From: JAAYHV01 sp035268985
Lineage (GTDB): Bacteria; Bacillota; Clostridia; Peptostreptococcales; Anaerovoracaceae
NCBI GenBank assembly: GCA_035268985.1
Contig: DATFJV010000019.1
Span: 1 to 12,745 of the forward strand
Reading direction: 5' to 3'
Length of the DNA: 12,745 nucleotides
This document shows, piece after piece, positions 8,244 to 12,745 of this stretch. The first letter of the stretch is position 1, and every line of letters starts with the position of its first letter. The notes beneath the pieces were generated by a model. The model was not told where the DNA came from, made no database searches, and saw only the letters and a program-made list of their open reading frames with translations. Made by a program: the position numbers and the translations under genes.

Positions 8244-8731
8244 ACTAGTTCGCCCAGCATGGGCATAATCTCAAGGGTGAAAGTTCCAAGTGCGGAAGTA
8301 GTTGAAACAATAAGCACATAGCCGAAGGCAAGGGTGTCTATCGTGAGGTAGAATCTGAAGGATGCATTAGGCAAATCTCTGGTCTTACGAATAGAAATCA
8401 CATACAAGGCGAGGTCAGTGGATAAAATTGCTTAACAAATTGAAGTCCAATACTACTAAGAACTGATAGCGTAAAGGTGGCAGACAGATGGAGAGAAAGA
8501 TTGTGCACCTTAACTGGGGGAGGTCTCATAGACGGGAATAATAAATTCTGTAGTAATAACGAACTATGAGAAGTCAGCCGAAGCCTAAGTAGTGAAGAAA
8601 TTTCTGTAATGGAAATGGAGCGAAGGACTGAACAATTTTATCTGTTGTTAATATTCGTGATTGTATATTCTGTAAGTAAACACTAGGCAATAGCCCCTCG
8701 ATTAATCGTGCTGACAGGTGGCGGAATAAGA

Positions 8732-9039
8732 AGAGCAAAACTGTACAAGGTAAAACCTCATCAGATTTAAGTGGATAGACTAAAGGCAAAGATTAAAAGC
8801 TAACATCAAGGAAATGGAGTGTCAGCATGAGTTACCGAATAACGAAGTTGAATCAAGTTATTAGGGATTGGGTAAACTACTATAGAATTAGTAAGATGAA
8901 AACGGTGTGCAAGGAAATAGATGCACATAGGAGGTTCACATTGAGAATGTGTATTTGGAAACAGTGGAAGAAAATAGGCAAACGATATAGAAGTCTAATT
9001 CAATTGGGAATAAATAAAAGCAAAGCTATGCAAGAGTAG
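8732..9039 (+). pseudogene. Intron-encoded protein remnant: maturase (X) domain only
   Basis: The last open part (ATG 8827 to stop 9037-9039, 70 residues) reads SYRITKLNQVIRDWVNYYRI, then RMCIWKQWKKI and LGINKSKA, typical of the group II intron maturase-specific (GIIM) domain. Homology continues upstream in broken form. Codons 8732-8764 read RAKLYKVKPHQ, TAA at 8768-8770 interrupts the frame, and VDRLKAKIK follows. About 1 nt is missing near 8797, after which KLTSRKWSVS leads into the open part. The reverse-transcriptase domains (normally some 300 residues upstream) are absent, and the protein stops soon after KSKAMQE, where homologues usually continue. This is a deletion-derived relic, not a functional short gene, although the ATG frame could still be translated. 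Confidence 0.85.
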
Positions 9040-9068
9040 CAAGGTCCTTTATATTCAGTATGAAATTG

Positions 9069-9102
9069 AACCGCCGTGTACGGAACCGTACGCACGGTGG
9101 TG
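9069..9102 (+). ncRNA. Group II intron domain V
   Basis: The 34-nt hairpin has a lower 9-bp helix (ACCGCCGTG at 9070-9078 with CACGGTGGT at 9093-9101, one G-U), a 2-nt CG bulge (9091-9092), and an upper TACG/CGTA helix closed by GAAC. The catalytic triad is CGC (9072-9074) with the middle G wobble-paired. CGC is the triad I recall for the O. iheyensis IIC intron. The active-site helix looks intact. Confidence 0.88.
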
Positions 9103-9138
9103 TGAGAGGTCGGGGAAATTAATTAATTTCTCCTCCTG

Positions 9139-9762
9139 CTAGATTAATATTTCCGCCATCATCTTAATAAAATCTATAAATAATGATGCACCATAGAATA
9201 TAATAATTATTCCACAAATGATGTTTATATACCTTAGTATCTTGTCATTGAACTTAGCACTAAACATAGTAATTAAAAGGGTAATACCAAAGAACCAAAC
9301 AAATGAAGATATATTGCATCCCAATATAAATTCAGTTGCATTTGAGGCTCCTACAGAAACCCTAGATGCGCCTAATAACATTGTTCCGTCGATTATAGCT
9401 TGAGGGTTAAACCATGTAACCACGCAAGCAGTAACGATTACTTTTTTAATAGGAACATGTACAATGGTACTAGTATCAATGGTGTCTTTTGATCTTAGTA
9501 TAGAAAACCCTATCCACATTACCATTGCTCCACCAACTCCGAGTATTAACAAAGTTAATATGGGAAATCTGCTTAAAATTCCACCTATACCGAAGAAACA
9601 ACCAAGTGCCAATGTAACATCAAAGAAGATGACAATAAGTGCTGTTAAATATGCTCTTTTTTTACTTTGAGTAAGAGCGGTATTAATAACGAATAAATTT
9701 TGCATACCTATAGGAGCTACGTATGCTAGCCCTACTAAGAAGCCTTGAATAAAATATTGCAT
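9139..9762 (-). CDS. LysE/ArgO-family amino-acid exporter
   Basis: A 207-residue inner-membrane protein with about six hydrophobic segments (near 3-23, 38-60, 66-88, 109-130, 147-168 and 176-198), the usual LysE size and topology. Family motifs are visible: PIGMQNLFV (17-25, PIGPQN in most members) and WFNPQAIID (117-125, WLNPxxxxD). Members export basic or other amino acids, or related metabolites; the substrate cannot be read here. AAAGGAG at 9770-9776 lies 7 nt before the ATG. The last codon (ATC) and stop (TAG) lie inside the 3' end of the group II intron; without the intron the gene would end one residue earlier. It converges on the M20 operon and diverges from the aldolase gene. Confidence 0.9.
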   Translation of the reverse strand: MQYFIQGFLVGLAYVAPIGMQNLFVINTALTQSKKRAYLTALIVIFFDVTLALGCFFGIGGILSRFPILTLLILGVGGAMVMWIGFSILRSKDTIDTSTIVHVPIKKVIVTACVVTWFNPQAIIDGTMLLGASRVSVGASNATEFILGCNISSFVWFFGITLLITMFSAKFNDKILRYINIICGIIIIFYGASLFIDFIKMMAEILI

Positions 9763-9790
9763 GTATATTCTCCTTTAAATTAATAAATCT

Positions 9791-9799
9791 AATATAGCA
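9791..9799 (-). promoter_or_regulatory. Possible extended -10 promoter of lysE
   Basis: Read on the minus strand this is TGCTATATT, an extended -10 (TGnTATAnT type), about 15 nt before the lysE ribosome binding site. No good -35 is seen at the right distance, so the call is tentative. Confidence 0.35.
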
Positions 9800-9856
9800 T
9801 TTTTTTTATCCTTAAACACCAGCCAATTTGCATTTATACCCCATCCAATTGATTTA

Positions 9857-9885
9857 TTGACACTTCTGACAATAAGCAATATAAT
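9857..9885 (+). promoter_or_regulatory. Consensus sigma-A promoter of the aldolase gene
   Basis: TTGACA (9857-9862), a 17-bp spacer and TATAAT (9880-9885) form an exact consensus promoter. The predicted start is near 9892, leaving a leader of about 22 nt before ATG 9914. Strong basal expression is expected unless a repressor acts; no clear operator dyad is visible. Confidence 0.85.
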
Positions 9886-9913
9886 TAATTCTATAAATTG
9901 AGAGGGGAACAAT

Positions 9914-10669
9914 ATGTTTGTTAATAAGTTAAAAAAAGATTTAAAAAATGGTGAAGTCAGAGTTGGTACCTTTGTTACCTTGAATTCTCCTGAAATAATT
10001 GAGATGGTGGCACTAGCCGGCTTTGATTTTGTGGTAATTGACACGGAACATGGTTTTGGAAGCGTTGAGAGAACAGTTGATTTAATAAGAGCGGCTGAAG
10101 CTAAAAATATAACGCCGATAATTAGAGTGACTGAAAACAGTAGAACGCTAATATTAAGAAATTTAGATGTAGGTGCGCATGGAATAATTGTGCCGCAAGT
10201 TAGCTCATTGACAGATGCAAATAAATTAATCGCTGCTGCTAAATATGACCCTAAAGGAAATAGAGGTGTTGCATACTGCAGAGCAGGTGATTATGGTCAA
10301 ATTGACTTGATGGAATATTTTGAAAAAGAGAATCAAGAAACTTTAATTGTTCCTCAGTGTGAAACAGTAGAGGGATTGTCGGAAATAGAGGACATCGCGA
10401 AAATAGAAGATGTAGATGTGATTTTCTTTGGGCCTTTTGATATGTCACAATCAATGGGGATTATTGGAAAAGTAAAATCTGAAAAAGTAGAAAGTGCCGC
10501 ATGTAAGGTTTTGGAAGCATGCAAATCGAATGGTAAGGAAGCGGGTATATTTGCACCTGATGCTAATGAGGCAAAAAAAAGAATAGAGCAAGGGTTTAAG
10601 TTTATAACAATAGGTATGGATTGCGCAATAATAACCGAGACATTTAGGGATATAATAAAAGGTATATAA
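9914..10669 (+). CDS. HpcH/HpaI-family aldolase (class II, pyruvate-type)
   Basis: A 251-residue cytosolic enzyme of normal family length. Such enzymes reversibly split 2-keto-4-hydroxy acids into pyruvate (or a related 2-keto acid) and an aldehyde with a divalent metal; HpaI, GarL and RhmA are characterised members. Visible motifs are VIDTEHG (41-47) with the catalytic His46, Arg71 (TPIIRV), PQVSS (94-98), QCET with metal ligand Glu150, and GPFDMSQSMG (173-182) with metal ligand Asp176. All key positions are conserved. In other family members the stretch near 93-97 is often VPQVE. AGAGGGG (9901-9907) precedes ATG 9914. It is a single-gene unit between a divergent lysE and a downstream terminator, with no sugar-acid catabolic genes nearby, so the natural substrate is open. 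Confidence 0.9.
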   Translation: MFVNKLKKDLKNGEVRVGTFVTLNSPEIIEMVALAGFDFVVIDTEHGFGSVERTVDLIRAAEAKNITPIIRVTENSRTLILRNLDVGAHGIIVPQVSSLTDANKLIAAAKYDPKGNRGVAYCRAGDYGQIDLMEYFEKENQETLIVPQCETVEGLSEIEDIAKIEDVDVIFFGPFDMSQSMGIIGKVKSEKVESAACKVLEACKSNGKEAGIFAPDANEAKKRIEQGFKFITIGMDCAIITETFRDIIKGI

Positions 10670-10750
10670 AGGATATTTCCCATAATCCTATATTTTACAA
10701 TATAATATTCATCGCGATACAAGTATTAGGCATAAGCTGATAGAAAAATA

Positions 10751-10775
10751 AAAACTCCCGAAAAACGGGAGTTTT
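10751..10775. terminator. Bidirectional terminator between aldolase gene and rpsI
   Basis: The perfect 10-bp stem AAAACTCCCG / CGGGAGTTTT has an AAAAA loop. A-tracts on one side and T-tracts on the other make it usable from both directions. It lies 82 nt after the aldolase stop and 17 nt past the rpsI stop. Confidence 0.9.
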
Positions 10776-10792
10776 GTATTGCGAATTTTTGA

Positions 10793-11188
10793 TTAACGTT
10801 TTGAGAACTGGCTTGATTTTCTTGCTTTTTTAAAACCGTATTTCTTTCTTTCTTTCATTCTAGGGTCTCTAGTTAAGAAACCTGCTGCTTTTAATGAAGG
10901 TCGATTAGCTTCTTTATCAGCAACACATAAAGCTCTTGAAATACCATGTCTTAATGCTCCTGCTTGACCCGTAAATCCGCCACCTTTTACAGTTGCAATT
11001 ACGTCATATTTTCCTTCAGTACCAGTTACACTGAAAGGCCTAATTACCTCTCTTTTGACGATATCCATTCCAAAATAGTCATCTACTTCTTGTTTATTGA
11101 TAGTAATTTTTCCAGTTCCAGGGAGTAATCTAACTCTTGCAACTGATGATTTTCTTCTACCAGTACCTTGATATTGTAGTTTTGCCAT
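10793..11188 (-). CDS. rpsI: 30S ribosomal protein S9
   Basis: A 131-residue protein of standard bacterial S9 length. Hallmarks are YQGTGRRKSSVARVRL (6-21), the core KGGGFTGQAGALRHGISRAL (68-87), LTRDPRMKERKKYG (104-117) and the C-terminal tail ending SSQFSKR, whose last Lys-Arg reaches toward the P-site tRNA anticodon in S9 proteins. AAAGGGGG (11197-11204) gives a strong ribosome binding site 8 nt before ATG. The gene follows rplM by 16 nt in the conserved rplM-rpsI order and ends at a shared terminator. Confidence 0.99.
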   Translation of the reverse strand: MAKLQYQGTGRRKSSVARVRLLPGTGKITINKQEVDDYFGMDIVKREVIRPFSVTGTEGKYDVIATVKGGGFTGQAGALRHGISRALCVADKEANRPSLKAAGFLTRDPRMKERKKYGFKKARKSSQFSKR

Positions 11189-11204
11189 AAGTTATTCCCC
11201 CTTT

Positions 11205-11633
11205 CTAGAAATTCCATATTTCTGGATTTTGAGCAGCATGCGGATGCTCGTTACCAGCATAAACTTTTAACTTCTTGAACATTTGTCTACCAAGCTTTCC
11301 AGTTGGCATCATACCTTTTACAGCATGAATGATTATTTCTTCTGGTTTCTTAGCTTGTAATGTTTCGAAATCAACTTCTCTTAAGCCACCTGGATAACCA
11401 GTGTGTCTTTTGTAAATTTTGTCTTTTCTTTTCTTACCAGTAACAGCCACTTTTTCAGCGTTGATAACTATTACATAGTCGCCACAGTCAACGTGTGGTG
11501 TGTAAGTTGGCTTTTTTTTGCCTCTTAGTATAGAAGCTACTTCTGAAGCCAATCTACCCAATGTCTTACCGTCTGCATCAATAACGTACCAATTACGTTC
11601 TACTTCTGCAGGCTTTGCAATAAATGATTTCAT
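11205..11633 (-). CDS. rplM: 50S ribosomal protein L13
   Basis: A 142-residue protein of normal L13 length. It shows WYVIDADGKTLGRLASEVA (16-34), KPTYTPHVDCGDYVIVINAEKV (41-62, in pieces TPHVDCGDYV and INAEKV), HTGYPGG (77-83), HAVKGMMPTGKLG (103-115) and the C-terminal VYAGNEHPHAAQNP. L13 is an early-assembling 23S rRNA-binding protein. A GAAAGG ribosome binding site lies at 11641-11646, 7 nt before the ATG. It is first in the two-gene operon with rpsI and is preceded by a long, probably structured leader. Confidence 0.99.
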   Translation of the reverse strand: MKSFIAKPAEVERNWYVIDADGKTLGRLASEVASILRGKKKPTYTPHVDCGDYVIVINAEKVAVTGKKRKDKIYKRHTGYPGGLREVDFETLQAKKPEEIIIHAVKGMMPTGKLGRQMFKKLKVYAGNEHPHAAQNPEIWNF

Positions 11634-11639
11634 TTCTTT

Positions 11640-11772
11640 TCCTTTCTACCTACTAAAATCCTTAGATTGTTTTCGGCGCTGCTTACTGGGATTAATAATC
11701 TTTTTCAGCATACTAATTAACCTTAGTTTTTGGGCTTTTCGGACGGTATACATCCTGCCCACACATAGTGCT
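11640..11772 (-). promoter_or_regulatory. Leader RNA upstream of rplM, candidate L13 autoregulatory leader
   Basis: About 130 nt of transcribed, untranslated RNA precedes rplM. On the minus strand it can form GGGC (11757-11760) pairing with GCCC (11732-11735) around an inner GGA/TCC pair, then an ACTAA/TTAGT hairpin. Firmicutes are known to carry an L13 leader (Rfam L13_leader) at this position, where L13 is thought to bind its own mRNA. The assignment is from position and pairing potential, not a covariance match. Confidence 0.5.
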
Positions 11773-11777
11773 TTAAT

Positions 11778-11806
11778 AGTTTATTACGTTTTGCCTTATT
11801 TGTCAA
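11778..11806 (-). promoter_or_regulatory. Promoter of the rplM-rpsI operon
   Basis: On the minus strand TTGACA (11801-11806) is followed after 17 bp by TAAACT (11778-11783). The -35 is perfect and the -10 matches at four of six positions. Transcription would start near 11771, about 138 nt before rplM. Confidence 0.75.
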
Positions 11807-11839
11807 CAACAAATAAGAAAAAACTGAACAACATTTGAT

Positions 11840-12102
11840 AATGTCTCAATAAGAGCGTATGAAAATGTCCCAAATGCGCATAATAAACATCTTTAATAAT
11901 TCTAGGTGAAATAATAAAAAAGGTAAAGCTAAGATTGAACTAGGAATACAGATATAAAGCAATTAAGAATTAGTAATATCATTTGATGGTGTAACTTACA
12001 ACAATTTTTGGGTTGAAATAAAGGTGCAAGCATATTGTATATAATTTCTTCTCAAGGGGTTCCTTTTTATTTTATCATAACTATACAGATAGTTGATAAA
12101 AT
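11840..12102. other. Intergenic stretch without a recognisable gene
   Basis: About 260 AT-rich nt between the rplM promoter and the end of the sugar dehydratase gene. I see no supported coding region or RNA gene. It holds two near-identical 10-mers (AATGTCTCAA at 11840-11849, AATGTCCCAA at 11864-11873) and an isolated TATAAT at 12040-12045 with no gene behind it. An imperfect inverted repeat (12070-12084 with 12089-12101) sits next to the dehydratase stop and could be a weak terminator for it, though no T-run follows on the minus strand. Confidence 0.5.
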
Positions 12103-12745
12103 TTAGTTTATTCGATTGCTATAATTTGGAACTATGGACTTTATCTTTCTTCTAATATCATCGGGGTCATTTTCCACATATTCCTCTAATTCTTTCAGTT
12201 TTTTCATGAATTCATCTTCATCTAGTTCTATAGGTCTACCTACATAAATTAGTCTATTATCCGTTTTTTGTAAGCCTTCTTCTTCCATTAACAGTTCTTC
12301 ATAAAGTTTTTCTCCTGGCCTTAGTCCAGTATATTCAATTCTGATATCAATATCTGGCTTTAAACCAGATAATGAAATTAAGTTTCTTGCTAAGTCATCT
12401 ATTTTTACAGGATTTCCCATATCAAGGACAAATATTTCTCCGCCCTTTGCAAGTACTCCTGCTTGAAGGACTAGTGACACCGCTTCCTTTATTGTCATAA
12501 AGTACCTTATTATATCTGGATGAGTTACTCTAACAGGCCCTCCTGCGGCGATTTGTTTTTTAAACAGCGGTATTACACTTCCATTACTTCCTAGAACATT
12601 TCCAAATCTTACTGCAACAAACTCAGTCTTTGATCTTCCGTTATATACTTGCACTAACATCTCGCATATTCTTTTGGATGCGCCCATTACGTTTGTCGGA
12701 TTTACTGCTTTATCGGTGGATATCATGACAAATTTTTCAACACCC
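12103..12745 (-). CDS. CapD/FlaA1-like nucleotide-sugar 4,6-dehydratase, C-terminal part (runs off window)
   Basis: The frame is open to the right edge: GVEKFV precedes the first in-window Met, so about 213 C-terminal residues are present and the start is missing. The fragment has MISTDKAVNPTNVMGASKR, AVRFGNVLGSNGSV, THPDIIRYFMTIKEAV, FVLDMGNPVKI and GLRPGEKLYEELL, diagnostic for the polysaccharide-biosynthesis SDR family (CapD, WbpM, PglF). Large members are about 600 residues with N-terminal membrane helices and a CoA-binding-like domain, and dehydrate UDP-GlcNAc at C4-C6 with bound NAD. Here the usual catalytic Tyr of YxxxK is Met (MGASK), as in the membrane-bound SMK-type enzymes. Likely role: a first step toward deoxy-amino sugars for capsule, glycan or glycoprotein. 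It belongs to a separate locus that continues to the right. Confidence 0.92.
   Translation of the reverse strand, partial: GVEKFVMISTDKAVNPTNVMGASKRICEMLVQVYNGRSKTEFVAVRFGNVLGSNGSVIPLFKKQIAAGGPVRVTHPDIIRYFMTIKEAVSLVLQAGVLAKGGEIFVLDMGNPVKIDDLARNLISLSGLKPDIDIRIEYTGLRPGEKLYEELLMEEEGLQKTDNRLIYVGRPIELDEDEFMKKLKELEEYVENDPDDIRRKIKSIVPNYSNRIN

Larger units (their letters stand above)
8248..9144 (+). mobile_element. Class C (IIC) group II intron, degenerate, 897 nt
   Basis: The 5' part (GTTCGCCCAGCATGGGC, AGGGTGAAAGTTCC, GGCAAGGGTGTC, GGGGGAGGTCT, GAAGGACTGAACAA) resembles from memory the domain I-III ribozyme of IIC introns such as the one from Oceanobacillus iheyensis. Domain V is a clear 34-nt hairpin, and the 3' end (CTCCTGCTAGAT) follows a domain VI palindrome, GAAATTAATTAATTTC at 9115-9130. 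It sits just behind a terminator in the same orientation, the hallmark of class C. The ends are fixed independently: joining 8247 to 9145 gives the convergent lysE gene the ending TTA-TAG. The 5' end is GTTCG rather than the usual GTGYG. Domain IV carries only a broken maturase remnant, so the element cannot move by itself. Splicing is uncertain. Confidence 0.9.

Noticed and set aside
8827..9039. Independent small gene of 70 codons
   Set aside because: The product is the maturase domain of the intron protein, homology continues upstream in broken frames, and it lies in intron domain IV. Listed as part of a pseudogene.
9775..10044. Minus-strand open frame across the divergent promoter and the start of the aldolase gene
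   Set aside because: It overlaps a consensus promoter and a clearly conserved CDS, has no recognisable protein features, and is explained as antisense to that gene.
12013..12045. Promoter from TTGAAA and TATAAT in the gene-free stretch
   Set aside because: The spacing is 21 bp, no gene or RNA follows on that strand, and AT-rich DNA yields such matches by chance.
1..12745. CRISPR array, tRNA or rRNA genes, toxin-antitoxin or phage defence genes
   Set aside because: I saw no regularly spaced repeats, cloverleaf, or small toxin-antitoxin pair with a ribosome binding site; all long frames have other explanations.

Overview
The window looks like a low-GC Gram-positive anaerobe of the Clostridia. 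The evidence is AT-rich coding, strong AGGAGG-type ribosome binding sites, rplM-rpsI as a free-standing pair, a MerR/GyrI-type regulator, a DUF5058-M20 amidohydrolase operon and a class C (IIC) group II intron. I cannot name a genus from the sequence.

Layout: (1) 1-4622, + strand: the 3' part of a giant secreted, membrane-anchored surface protein built from MBG-type beta repeats; its start lies off the left edge. (2) 4680-5504: a MerR-family regulator with a GyrI-like ligand-binding domain. A promoter with a 19-bp spacer and a centred dyad follows it, which is the geometry MerR regulators act on. (3) 5602-8210: a tight three-gene operon of two small multi-pass membrane proteins and an M20 amidohydrolase, ending at a terminator. 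(4) 8248-9144: a decayed IIC group II intron directly behind that terminator. Removing it in silico restores a stop codon (TTA TAG) to the convergent lysE gene, which fixes both intron ends. (5) 9139-9762, - strand: a LysE-family exporter. (6) 9914-10669, +: an HpcH/HpaI aldolase behind a perfect TTGACA-17-TATAAT promoter, diverging from lysE. (7) 10751-10775: a shared bidirectional terminator. (8) 10793-11633, -: rpsI and rplM with an upstream leader and promoter. (9) 11840-12102: a stretch with no convincing gene. (10) 12103-12745, -: the C-terminal part of a CapD/FlaA1-like nucleotide-sugar 4,6-dehydratase that runs off the right edge.

Functional reading: the MerR protein probably senses a small molecule and activates the membrane-protein/amidohydrolase operon. 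The two membrane proteins are a plausible uptake route for an N-acyl or amino-acid amide that the cytosolic M20 enzyme cleaves. LysE could export surplus amino acid, but its adjacency is the only evidence for a link. The aldolase, ribosomal pair and sugar dehydratase are separate transcription units. I found no CRISPR array, tRNA or rRNA, and no new defence system. The most informative structure is the intron-terminator-lysE junction.
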